The position numbers and the translations under genes are program-made. From positions 3,082,001 to 3,146,000 of the forward strand of contig NZ_CP044125.1 of assembly GCF_016864575.1 (NCBI RefSeq): DNA of 64,000 nucleotides. Reading direction: 5' to 3'. The notes under the pieces were generated by a model. The model made no database searches and was not told where the DNA came from. It saw nothing but the letters and a program-made list of their open reading frames with translations. Position 1 is the first letter of the stretch. Every line of letters begins with the position of its first letter. The stretch comes from Rhizobium sp. BG4. GTDB lineage: Bacteria > Pseudomonadota > Alphaproteobacteria > Rhizobiales > Rhizobiaceae. This document shows, piece after piece, positions 35,239 through 43,481 of this stretch.

Positions 35239-35706
35239 ATGACCGCCACGACGCAACACGAACTGGTTCTCGTCCGCGAGATGGATGTGCCGCGCGAGAA
35301 GATCTACAAGGCCTGGACCGACGAGAATTCGATCAAGGAATGGTTCGTTCCGAAGCCCTGGAGCATCGCCGAAGCCAAGCTCGATGTGCGCCCGGGTGGC
35401 TCCAGCTACATCGTCATGCAGGATCCCGACGGCAACAAATATCCGAATTCCGGCGTCTATCTGGAGCTCGTCGAAAACGAGAAGATCGTCTTCACCGATG
35501 CCTATACCAGCGCCTGGGTGCCCTCGGAAAAGCCCTTCTTCACCGGCGTCATCCTGCTCGAAGATCTCGGCAACGGCCGCACCAAGTACACCGCCAAGGC
35601 GCTGCACTGGCGCGCCGAGGACAAGGATGCTCATGAGAAGATGGGTTTTCACGAAGGCTGGGGCACCGTCGCAGACCAGCTTGAGGAGTACCTGAAGCGC
35701 GGCTGA
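35239..35706 (+). CDS. SRPBCC / AHSA1-like protein
   Basis: A protein of 155 residues from ATG 35239, which has AGGAGGA eight bases upstream. The Bet v1-like fold of the AHSA1/CalC group is seen in LVLVREMDVPREKIYKAWTDENSIKEWFVPKPW and in KMGFHEGWGTVADQLEEYLK at the end. Such proteins bind hydrophobic ligands and are common in ECF42 units with DGPF proteins. It has its own sigma-like promoter, so it can belong to the same regulon. Confidence 0.87.
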   Translation: MTATTQHELVLVREMDVPREKIYKAWTDENSIKEWFVPKPWSIAEAKLDVRPGGSSYIVMQDPDGNKYPNSGVYLELVENEKIVFTDAYTSAWVPSEKPFFTGVILLEDLGNGRTKYTAKALHWRAEDKDAHEKMGFHEGWGTVADQLEEYLKRG

Positions 35707-35716
35707 CGCACTTCAA

Positions 35717-35760
35717 GCGGGCGCTGAAGCGGCTTCGATTCCGATTCCGCCGGCGCCCGC
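35717..35760 (+). terminator. Possible terminator hairpin after the AHSA1 gene
   Basis: GCGGGCGC (35717-35724) pairs with GCGCCCGC (35753-35760). The loop holds a second small hairpin GAAGCGGCTTC. No T run follows, so its function as a terminator is uncertain. Confidence 0.35.
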
Positions 35761-35800
35761 AAGCCGTTGAATTTGGATTCGGATTGATGGATGCACAGAT

Positions 35801-35820
35801 ATGTAGTAACGTATCTACAT
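35801..35820 (+). promoter_or_regulatory. Operator-like palindrome upstream of the Phd antitoxin gene
   Basis: ATGTAGTAACGTATCTACAT has perfect 6-bp outer arms (ATGTAG/CTACAT) and a central ACGT. It ends two bases before the ribosome site GAGGTG. Phd-type antitoxins repress their own operon through such palindromes. Confidence 0.6.
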
Positions 35821-35833
35821 TGAGGTGTTTGAC

Positions 35834-36085
35834 ATGACCGTGATGACCAGCAGGGAATTCAATCAGGATAGCAGCGGCGCTAAGAAGGCAGCAGCCGACG
35901 GGCCTGTTTTTATCACTGACCGCGGAAAGCCCTCGCATGTCCTGCTGACCATCGAAGAGTATACGGCTCTAAAAAAAACAAAGCCGAGCATTGTCGATTT
36001 GCTGTCCATGCATGATGTTGCCGACATCGAGTTCGATCCGCCAAAGCTCGATGAGCTGGGCGCCAAACCTGTCGACTTTTCCTGA
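35834..36085 (+). CDS. Phd/YefM family antitoxin
   Basis: A protein of 83 residues (MTVMTSREFNQDSSGAKKAAADGPVFITDRGKPSHVLLTIEEY...). The Phd/YefM N-terminal DNA-binding fold is plain. The C-terminal tail (VDLLSMHDVADIEFDPPKLDE) is the toxin-neutralising part. ATG 35834 has GAGGTG upstream. It overlaps the PIN toxin gene by one base (TGATG). Confidence 0.88.
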   Translation: MTVMTSREFNQDSSGAKKAAADGPVFITDRGKPSHVLLTIEEYTALKKTKPSIVDLLSMHDVADIEFDPPKLDELGAKPVDFS

Positions 36086-36510
36086 TGTATCTTCTCGATA
36101 CCAATGTTGTTTCCGAGATAAAGAAAGCCGGAAGCGGAAGAGAGAATATCGATGTCGTCAATTGGGTTCGCGGTGTTGCGGATGAGCTGCTCTATCTGTC
36201 TGCAATAACTCTTTTCGAACTCGAGGTTGGCGCTTTGCAGGTCGCACGCCGGGATCCTCGCCAGGGGCAGGCACTTCGAGCGTGGATCGATGGCGGCGTT
36301 CGCCAAGCTTTCAGGGGGCGAATACTTTCGGCAGGCGAGGGAGTGGCGTTGCGGGCGGCGGCATTCAACGTCCCCAACCCAAAGCCGATGCATGATGCAT
36401 TCATTGGTGCCACTGCCGCAGAGCATGGATTGTCGCTTGTGACCCGCAATGTCCGCGATTTCCAGGGCATGGGAGTCCAGATCATCAATCCCTGGGATCT
36501 CACGGCCTAA
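36085..36510 (+). CDS. vapC: VapC/FitB-type PIN domain ribonuclease toxin
   Basis: A protein of 141 residues with the PIN acidic residues visible: [11 protein letters not shown] (first Asp), [11 protein letters not shown] (Glu), [15 protein letters not shown] (Asp) and [18 protein letters not shown] at the end. PIN toxins of this family cut tRNA or other RNA. Coupled to the Phd-type antitoxin, it forms a type II toxin-antitoxin pair. Codon use has slightly more A/T than the neighbours, which fits transfer. Confidence 0.92.
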   Translation: MYLLDTNVVSEIKKAGSGRENIDVVNWVRGVADELLYLSAITLFELEVGALQVARRDPRQGQALRAWIDGGVRQAFRGRILSAGEGVALRAAAFNVPNPKPMHDAFIGATAAEHGLSLVTRNVRDFQGMGVQIINPWDLTA

Positions 36511-36601
36511 CTCACCCATCAACTTTATCGAACGATCCGTTCCAGAATTTCCGTTTGCCCGGGGGCTTGCCGATCCTTATCTGAGAGGCAAGTTCAATAG
36601 G

Positions 36602-37672
36602 ATGCCGATGATGGAACTGGGCCTTTATACTTTTGCCGACGTCAATCCCAACCCGGGCCGCAGAAAGGGCGCGGAAGGGGCGGAGCGGTTGAAGCATCTG
36701 ATCGAGGAAATCGAGCTCGCCGATCAGGTCGGCCTCGATGTCTTCGGGCTTGGCGAACATCACCGCCCTGATTATGCCGCCTCGGTTCCGGCCATGGCGC
36801 TTGCCGCAGCGGCGGTGAAGACCAAGAACATCCGGCTGACGAGTGCGGTCACCGTCCTGTCGTCCGATGATCCCGTGCGCGTCTTCCAGCAATTTGCGAC
36901 GCTTGATCTCATCTCGGACGGCCGTGCAGAGATCATGGCCGGGCGCGGCTCCTTCATCGAATCCTTTCCGCTGTTCGGCTACAATCTCGAAGATTACGAC
37001 CAGCTCTTCGAAGAGAAGCTCGATCTCCTGATGGCGCTGCGCGAGGGCGAAGTGGTCAACTGGAAGGGCGAACTTCGGGCGCCGATCAATGGTCGCGGCG
37101 TCTATCCGCGCCCGCTGCAGGATCCGCTGCCGCTGTGGATCGCCGTCGGCGGCACACCGCAATCGGTGGCGCGGGCCGGTGCGATGGGCCTGCCGGTGGC
37201 GCTGGCGATCATCGGTGGGGAATATCCGCGTTTTGCGCCGCTCCTCGAACTTTATCGCGAGGCGGCGCGCCGGGCAGGGCAGGATGCCTCGAAGCTGAAA
37301 ACGAGCATCAACGTCCACGGCTTCATTGCCGATACGACGGAAGCGGCCGCCGACCAGTTCTACGGGCCGCAGGCCGAAGTGATGAACCGCATTGGCCGCG
37401 AGCGCGGCTGGGGACCGACGAACCGGGCGCATTTCGACATGGCGCGCGGGCCGACCGGCAATCTCTTCCTCGGCGATCCGGAACTGGTAGCCGAGAAGAT
37501 CGTTGCGGCTCACAACGTCTTCAAGAACGACCGCTTCCTGCTGCAGATGGCGATCGGCCTGATGCCGCACGACCAGATCATGCGCGGCATCGAGCTTTAC
37601 GGCACGAAAGTCGCGCCGCTTGTCAGAAAGGCATTGACTGGGGCAGGCGAAGGGGCGAAAGCCACGGCCTGA
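36602..37672 (+). CDS. LLM class flavin-dependent oxidoreductase
   Basis: A protein of 356 residues from ATG 36602 ([20 protein letters not shown] 36608 is also possible). Luciferase-like monooxygenase features: [62 protein letters not shown] in overlapping order, and [17 protein letters not shown]. It uses reduced flavin to oxidise a small substrate, which is not identifiable here. An open frame upstream to 36449 overlaps the toxin gene and is not needed. Confidence 0.88.
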   Translation: MPMMELGLYTFADVNPNPGRRKGAEGAERLKHLIEEIELADQVGLDVFGLGEHHRPDYAASVPAMALAAAAVKTKNIRLTSAVTVLSSDDPVRVFQQFATLDLISDGRAEIMAGRGSFIESFPLFGYNLEDYDQLFEEKLDLLMALREGEVVNWKGELRAPINGRGVYPRPLQDPLPLWIAVGGTPQSVARAGAMGLPVALAIIGGEYPRFAPLLELYREAARRAGQDASKLKTSINVHGFIADTTEAAADQFYGPQAEVMNRIGRERGWGPTNRAHFDMARGPTGNLFLGDPELVAEKIVAAHNVFKNDRFLLQMAIGLMPHDQIMRGIELYGTKVAPLVRKALTGAGEGAKATA

Positions 37673-37713
37673 ACCCGCAAGGCCAGCCGCCTTGGCGGCA
37701 GCCGGGATGAACG

Positions 37714-38472
37714 ATGGTAATCGAGAACGACGACGAACTGGAAAGGCTGAAGGAAATCGGACGGATCTGCGCCAACGCGATCCAGGTGATGTCCGCAGCG
37801 CTGGAGCCAGGGATCACTACACTCGAGCTCGATCAGATCGGCCGCAAGGTGCTTGAGGATGCCGGTGCGCGTTCGGCGCCGGAATTCTGCTACCAGTTTC
37901 CGGGTGCGACCTGCATCAGCGTCAACGAGGAAATCGCCCACGGCATTCCCGGCCCGCGGGTGATCCGCCCCGGCGATCTCGTCAATATCGATGTTTCGGC
38001 CGAGAAGAACGGCTTCTTTGCCGATACCGGCGCCTCCTTCACCGTGCCGCCCGTCAAGCCGAAGATCGAGCGGCTTTGCCGCGATGGCAAGCGGGCGCTG
38101 TTCGTCGGTCTCAACCAGATCAAGGCGGGCGAGCCGCTCGCCAAGATCGGCAATGCCGTCGGCGCCTTTGCGGCGAAGAACCGCTATACGCTGGTTGCCA
38201 ATCTGGCGAGCCACGGCGTCGGCCGTTCGCTGCATGAGGAACCAGGCGAGCTCTCGACCTGGCCGGATCCTTCCGAAAAGCGGATCATGACCGAAGGCCT
38301 GGTCTTCACCGTCGAGCCCTTCCTGTCGCTCGGCGCCACCTGGGCTGAAGGCGGCGACGATGCCTGGACGCTCTACGCCGATCCCCAGGCGCCGACCGTG
38401 CAGTACGAACACACCGTCGTTGCGACGCGCAACGGACCGCTGATCCTGACGCTGCCGGATCTGGCAGCTTAA
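37714..38472 (+). CDS. map: Type I methionine aminopeptidase
   Basis: A protein of 252 residues. The pita-bread metal ligands are visible: NIDVSAEKNGFFADTGASF (two Asp), ASHGVGRSLHEEP (His), FTVEPFLS (Glu) and VQYEHTVVAT (Glu). It removes the N-terminal Met from new proteins. The shorter form and the lone location suggest an additional Map copy (paralogue) and not the one linked to ribosomal genes. Confidence 0.9.
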   Translation: MVIENDDELERLKEIGRICANAIQVMSAALEPGITTLELDQIGRKVLEDAGARSAPEFCYQFPGATCISVNEEIAHGIPGPRVIRPGDLVNIDVSAEKNGFFADTGASFTVPPVKPKIERLCRDGKRALFVGLNQIKAGEPLAKIGNAVGAFAAKNRYTLVANLASHGVGRSLHEEPGELSTWPDPSEKRIMTEGLVFTVEPFLSLGATWAEGGDDAWTLYADPQAPTVQYEHTVVATRNGPLILTLPDLAA

Positions 38473-38636
38473 GAGCTTCATCCTTTCGGCGGCCGGGCTC
38501 CGCCTCTACCCGTTCTTTCGTCCGAATATCCGGCGGCCTACCGCCTATGGCCAGTTAGCGGGCGCAGCAATTCCGGGTTACCGCTTGGTATCCGGCTCCA
38601 TTCTCTTGTCCGCCGGTCTTCATGGAGGTCGGTGGA

Positions 38637-39880
38637 ATGCTCGAGAGTGATGGCAGCAGTGCCAAGGCGATGCAGCACAATTACCGGCCGGATATCGACG
38701 GATTGCGGGCGGTTGCGGTTCTCTCCGTGGTGATCTTCCATGCCTTTCCGACCTGGCTTCCCGGCGGGCTCGTCGGCGTCGATATCTTCTTCGTCATTTC
38801 CGGCTATCTGATCAGCGGCCATATCCTGCAACAGCTGCACGACAACAAGTTTTCGATCTTCGATTTCTACAGCCGCCGCATCAGGCGCATCTTTCCGGCG
38901 CTGATCCTGGTGCTGCTCTTCTGTCTGGCGGTCGGCGCGGTGGCGCTCTCGGCGGCCGATAACAGGGAGCTCGGCGAGCATGTTGCCGGTGGGCGGGCTT
39001 CGTTGCCAATCTGCTCTTCTGGTTCGAAGTCGGCAGCACCAAGGATGGCGGCATTTCCAATCCGCTTCTGCATCTCTGGTCGCTCGGCGTCGAGGAGCAG
39101 TTCTACATCGTCTGGCCGCTCGCTGCCTGGATCGCCTGGCGGCGCGGCATGAGCGTCATCAAGACGATCGCGGCGGTGGCGCTGGTGTCGATGATCTTCA
39201 ATCTCGTCATCGTCTATATCGACCGGACGACGGCCTTTTATCTGCCGGTGACGCGCTTCTGGGAGCTGCTGGCCGGTGCTGCGCTCGCCGAGCTGGAGCG
39301 CTCCCACGGCGGGCTGTCGCGGCCGGCGGCAAACCTTGCGGCAATCGCCGGTATCGTGCTGCTGGTGCTGAGCTTTGCGCTGATCCGGGAAAAGCAGGCC
39401 TTTCCGGGTATCATCGCGGCGGCGCCCGTTCTCGGCGCGGTGCTGGTCATCGCTGCGGGGCGGACGGCGGTATTCAAGACCCTGATCTTCAGCAACCGGA
39501 TTGCGGTGGCGATCGGGCTGATCAGCTATCCGCTCTATCTCTGGCACTGGCCGCTTCTCTCCTTCGGCTACATCATCGGCCACGACACGCCGGCGAAGGA
39601 GGTGCGTTTCGCATTGCTGGCGGCGAGCGTGGTGCTGGCGGCGCTGACCTACATGATCATCGAGAAGCCGATCCGCTTCGGGCGTTTCCGGAAATCGGCG
39701 GTGGCCGTGCCGCTGTTTGCGATCATGACTTTCATCGGCGCGGCAGGCTATTGGGTATCGGAGCAGGCGCAGCACGCGCTGCCGCGCGACGTGGCGCAGG
39801 TGGGTGTGCCGGTCGCCGAAAATACCGCGCCTCCGCAAAAGGAAAGCCGCCACGTGACACGTGACGGCCGTTCGCTCTGA
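38637..39880 (+). pseudogene. OafA/YrhL-type acyltransferase, broken by one frameshift
   Basis: The first part (YRPDIDGLRAVAVLSVVIFHAFP, VDIFFVISGYLISGHI) is the classic Acyl_transf_3 start. Near 38991 the frame shifts: GVEEQFYIVWPLAAWIAW and the following membrane helices continue in another frame to 39880. One missing G in the run at 38991-38993 explains it. Read through, the protein has about 415 residues and about ten helices, without a C-terminal SGNH domain. Pseudogene or sequencing error. Confidence 0.82.
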
Positions 39881-39893
39881 CGATTGCGCGGTA

Positions 39894-40481
39894 TCAGATC
39901 TGGGGCTTGCCGCCCTGCAGGATTTCCATCGCGGCGCGCTCCAGGATGCCGGAGATACGGGCGGCTTCCTCAGCCGACCAGGGATGGCGCATGCGCAGCG
40001 CCGAGCGCAGCAGCTGGCGGGCGGCGCGCACGTCGCGGTCGTCGCGCATGAATTCCTCGTCTTCCTCTTCGCGGCGGCGGCCGTGCTGTTCGGGATCGAA
40101 CATGCGGTTGACGAAGGCCATCTTCTCGCCGACGCGTTCGAGCTTGCTGAAAATGCCGTCGATCATGGCGCGGTTCTCCTCGACCTTGCGCTTGCCGCTT
40201 TCGGTGATCTTGTAGAGCTTCTTGGTGCCCTCGGCCTCGACTTCGGTCAGGCCGGTTTCTTCCAGATAGGTCAGCGCCGGATAGATGACGCCCGGGCTCG
40301 GCACGTAGAAGCCGCCGGAGCGCTCTTCCAAAACCTTGATCAGTTCGTAGCCGTGGCGCGGCTGTTCGTTCAGCAGTGCCAGAAGCACGATCTGCAGATC
40401 GCCGGCCGAAAACTTCCGGCCCATTCCCATGCGGATCGCGTCGCCGAACATGCCGCCGCCACCGCCTCTAAAGCCTCTCAT
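39894..40481 (-). CDS. PadR family transcriptional regulator
   Basis: A protein of 195 residues. A Gly/Phe-rich N-terminal stretch (MRGFRGGGGGMFG) precedes the PadR winged helix (LQIVLLALLNEQPRHGYELIKVLEERSGGFYVPSPGVIYPALTYLEETGL...). The C-terminal part is helical and rich in charged residues (RRREEEDEEFMRDDRD). It is divergent from an MFS transporter gene, with three tandem operator-like repeats between them. Confidence 0.92.
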   Translation of the reverse strand: MRGFRGGGGGMFGDAIRMGMGRKFSAGDLQIVLLALLNEQPRHGYELIKVLEERSGGFYVPSPGVIYPALTYLEETGLTEVEAEGTKKLYKITESGKRKVEENRAMIDGIFSKLERVGEKMAFVNRMFDPEQHGRRREEEDEEFMRDDRDVRAARQLLRSALRMRHPWSAEEAARISGILERAAMEILQGGKPQI

Positions 40482-40505
40482 AGCTTCTTCCTTTCATCGT
40501 TAATC

Positions 40506-40545
40506 ATATCGAATGCTATGTCGTAAAACATATATCGTAAGATAT
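40506..40545. promoter_or_regulatory. Three tandem 14-bp PadR operator-like repeats
   Basis: ATATCGAATGCTAT (40506-40519), ATGTCGTAAAACAT (40518-40531) and ATATCGTAAGATAT (40532-40545) share the form ATRTCGWA-N2-6-AT and are each palindromic at the ends. They lie 25-65 bases upstream of the PadR start and about 100 bases before the MFS start. PadR regulators bind ATGT...ACAT sites. Confidence 0.6.
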
Positions 40546-40640
40546 TACGTTTCAAGGGGAGCCCGCGGATTTCCGGAATTGAACCGATCGATCAGAATTT
40601 CTTGTTTGCGGTGCAGCAGGGGGCGGGCGATAAGCGCATC

Positions 40641-41822
40641 ATGTTGGCACGCAATGAGAATGAGCCAGTCAGTCTGGTCCGCACGGCCCTTGCCGGGATG
40701 ATCGCCATGGCCGCGGCCATGGGCTTCGGGCGCTTCTCCTACACACCGATCCTGCCGGGCATGATGAGCGGCGTTCCGCTCTCGGCCTCCGATGCCGGGT
40801 TCATCGCCTCGGCGAATTTCGTGGGCTATCTCGCCGGCGCCGTGCTCGCCGCCTATGGCTGGGCGGCCGGGCGGGAGAGGGCGGTGGCGCTTGCGGCACT
40901 CGCCGCCAACGCGCTCCTTCTCGCGGCGATGGCGGTGACCACATCCGTTCCCGTCTTTGCGGTGATCCGCTTCCTCGCCGGGCTCGCAAGCGCCTTTTCG
41001 ATGGTCTTCACCTCGTCGATCGTGCTCAGCCACGGCGCGGCAGCCGGCAACGACCATGTCCAGTCGGCGCATTTCGGCGGACCGGGCGCAGGTATCGCGC
41101 TGTCGGCGCTGATGGTGCTGCTGATCGGCATCGCCTTTCCCGATGCGGGCGGCTGGCGGGCGGACTGGATCGGCGGTGCGCTGTTCTCCGCACTCGGTCT
41201 TGCCGCAGCCTGGGCTTTGCTGCCGGCGGGACCCGCGGCGGCGGCGCGCAAGGGGCCGGAACCGGCCATCGCCTGGACACCGCCGATGCTCCTCGTGACG
41301 CTCTCCTACGGCATTTTCGGCTTCGGCTATGTCATCACCGCCACCTTCCTCGTGGCGATCGCCCGCATGGATGCGGCGGGCGCTTTCGTCGAGTTCCTCT
41401 GCTGGTTCATTGCGGGCGTGACCGCCGCGGTGGCGCTCTTTGGCTGGAAGCCGTTCGTGCGCGTTCTCGGGCTCGGCGGCGTCTATGTCGCGGCTGTTGT
41501 CATCGAGGTTGCCGGTGTGCTCGCGACCGTCATGCTGCCGCATTCGCTGGCGCCGCTGATCGGTGGAGCACTGTTCGGCGCCACCTTCCTGGCGATCACC
41601 GCCTACGGCCTGCAGATCGGCCGTAAGCTTTCGCCGGAAAGCCCCCGGCGCGTCATGGCGCTGATGACGGCGGCCTTCGGTCTCGGCCAGATCGTCGGGC
41701 CGCTGATCGCGGGCTGGGTGGCTGAGGGGACAGGAAGCTTCACGCTGCCCACCTATATTGCCGCCGCCGCCCTCGGCATTTGCGCGCTCCTCGTGCTGCC
41801 GGTCATCAAGAAACTGGGATAA
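40641..41822 (+). CDS. YbfB/YjiJ family MFS transporter
   Basis: A protein of 393 residues with twelve membrane helices, from ATG 40641; a TTG further upstream is less likely. The opening ALAGMIAMAAAMGFGRFSYTPILPGMM is the YbfB-family signature. Major-facilitator proton-driven exporter or importer of unknown substrate. It diverges from PadR and is probably under its control, in line with the role of many PadR proteins in drug or phenolic efflux. Confidence 0.88.
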   Translation: MLARNENEPVSLVRTALAGMIAMAAAMGFGRFSYTPILPGMMSGVPLSASDAGFIASANFVGYLAGAVLAAYGWAAGRERAVALAALAANALLLAAMAVTTSVPVFAVIRFLAGLASAFSMVFTSSIVLSHGAAAGNDHVQSAHFGGPGAGIALSALMVLLIGIAFPDAGGWRADWIGGALFSALGLAAAWALLPAGPAAAARKGPEPAIAWTPPMLLVTLSYGIFGFGYVITATFLVAIARMDAAGAFVEFLCWFIAGVTAAVALFGWKPFVRVLGLGGVYVAAVVIEVAGVLATVMLPHSLAPLIGGALFGATFLAITAYGLQIGRKLSPESPRRVMALMTAAFGLGQIVGPLIAGWVAEGTGSFTLPTYIAAAALGICALLVLPVIKKLG

Positions 41823-41841
41823 GCCGTTACAAATACGTAAG

Positions 41842-41858
41842 AATGGCCCCCGGCCATT
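41842..41858 (+). terminator. Hairpin after the MFS gene
   Basis: AATGGCC (41842-41848) and GGCCATT (41852-41858) form a 7-bp stem with a 3-base loop, 19 bases after the MFS stop. Only a weak T-rich tail (GCTGCCTTCTTC) follows. Confidence 0.4.
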
Positions 41859-41944
41859 GCTGCCTTCTTCGAACTGCCTTAATTTCCCGCACAATCAGTG
41901 TTTGCTGATGCTCCCGAGATTCCAGTTCAGGAAAGCGCCTCCCA

Positions 41945-43210
41945 GTGTTTCATTCCTTCTTTCCGCAGCCGAAGCTGTTTTTCCCTTCGATTGTCATTTG
42001 GACGCTCATCGCCATCGCGGTCTGGTATCTGTTTGCCGCAGATCTCGGTGTCCATATGGGCTTTGCGCCGGTCGCCGAAGAACAGCAGCCGATCGATCTG
42101 TCCTTCTTCCTGTTGCCTGAGAATTTGTGGTTCTACGGCTACTTCTTCCTGACAACGATCATCTTCTGCGGCTTCTGGCACATCAAGGCCTGGGATCATC
42201 CGTGGAAGCTGTGGTCGGTCTGGGGCTCGGCGCTGATCATTTTCGTTACCTATTTCGGCGTCCAGATCACCGTCGTCATCAACAATTGGCGCCGTCCGTT
42301 CGGTGACCTGCTGCAGAACGCGCTTTCGAAGCAGCCCGGCATTACCGTCGAGAATTTCTACGACCTGATGCTGATCTTCGTGCAGATTGCCTTCCTCAGC
42401 ATGTTCGTGTCGATCATGACCGACTTCTTCACCAGCCACTACATCTTCCGCTGGCGCACGGCGATGAACAATTTTTACATGTCGAAGTGGGAAAAGCTGC
42501 GCCATATCGAAGGTGCCTCGCAGCGTGTGCAGGAAGACACGATGCGCTTCTCCAGCACTCTTGAAGGCCTAGGCATCAGCCTTATCAATTCGGTGATGAC
42601 GCTCGTCGTGTTCCTGCCGATCCTGCTGGCGCTCTCGCATTATGTCACCGCGCTGCCGATTGTCGGCCCGGTCGCCAATTCGCTGTTCTGGCTGGCGCTC
42701 TTCTGGTCTATCTTCGGTACGCTGCTGCTTGCGATCGTCGGCATCAAGCTGCCGGGTCTGAACTTCAAGAACCAGCGCGTCGAGGCTGCCTACCGAAAGG
42801 AACTCGTTTATGGCGAGGACCATGCCGACCGCGCTCAGCCGCCGACGGTCACGGAGCTTTTCTCCAATGTCCGCCGCAATTATTTCCGCCTCTATTTCCA
42901 CTACCTCTATTTCAACGTGGCGCGCTATTTCTACATCCAGGCGGACGCGCTTTTCGTGACCTTCATGCTTGTGCCGACGATCGTTGCCGGTGCGATCACC
43001 TACGGTATCTTCCAGCAGATCTCGACCGCCTTCGGGCAGGTCAGCAACTCGTTCCAGTATCTCGTCAATTCCTGGACGACGATCATCGAGCTGCTGTCGA
43101 TCCACAAGCGCCTGAAGGCTTTCGAGGCGGCGATCGACGACGAGCCGTTGCCCGATATCGATCAGCGGTATCTCGATCGCGAGGGCGGGGTCGTCCACCA
43201 GGACGGCTGA
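41945..43210 (+). CDS. bacA: BacA (SbmA/BacA family peptide transporter)
   Basis: A protein of 421 residues from GTG 41945, with AGGAAAG upstream. The start FHSFFPQPKLFFPSIVIWTLIA and the segments WRTAMNNFYMSKWEKLRHIEGASQRVQEDTMRF and QVSNSFQYLVNSWTTIIELLSIHKRL are highly typical of SbmA/BacA. It is an inner-membrane, proton-driven importer of peptides. In rhizobia it is needed for bacteroid survival against plant NCR peptides and for very-long-chain fatty-acid lipid A. A single-gene unit with a palindromic element after it. Confidence 0.95.
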   Translation: MFHSFFPQPKLFFPSIVIWTLIAIAVWYLFAADLGVHMGFAPVAEEQQPIDLSFFLLPENLWFYGYFFLTTIIFCGFWHIKAWDHPWKLWSVWGSALIIFVTYFGVQITVVINNWRRPFGDLLQNALSKQPGITVENFYDLMLIFVQIAFLSMFVSIMTDFFTSHYIFRWRTAMNNFYMSKWEKLRHIEGASQRVQEDTMRFSSTLEGLGISLINSVMTLVVFLPILLALSHYVTALPIVGPVANSLFWLALFWSIFGTLLLAIVGIKLPGLNFKNQRVEAAYRKELVYGEDHADRAQPPTVTELFSNVRRNYFRLYFHYLYFNVARYFYIQADALFVTFMLVPTIVAGAITYGIFQQISTAFGQVSNSFQYLVNSWTTIIELLSIHKRLKAFEAAIDDEPLPDIDQRYLDREGGVVHQDG

Positions 43211-43244
43211 TAGAGGTTAGCTCATCGATGGCTTCGAGCGAGCG

Positions 43245-43437
43245 GCCCCCTCATCCGGCTGCCGCCACCGACCGGGGTCGAGCCGACGGTCTCGACCCGT
43301 CCTTCGGACCCCCGCTGGGGAGAAGGGAACGAGCCTTAAGCGCTCGCTTCCTCTCTACGCAAGTTGTGGGGGGAGGCGTCGCCGAACTCCCCTTCTCCCC
43401 AGCGGGGAGAAGGTGCCCGAAGGGCGGATGAGGGGGC
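43245..43437. repeat. Palindromic intergenic element (GCCCCCTCATCCG family), long form
   Basis: It begins GCCCCCTCATCCGGCTGCCG and ends GGTGCCCGAAGGGCGGATG then AGGGGGC. The inner part holds GGTCGAGCCGACGGTCTCGACC and hairpin CTTCTCCCC/GGGGAGAAG. It is nearly the same as the copy at 47438. It fills the gap between the convergent bacA and deacetylase genes. Confidence 0.85.
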
Positions 43438-43481
43438 CGCTTGTTCAAGCGGCCAATCTTTTATTGCTGCCGGACTTAGCC

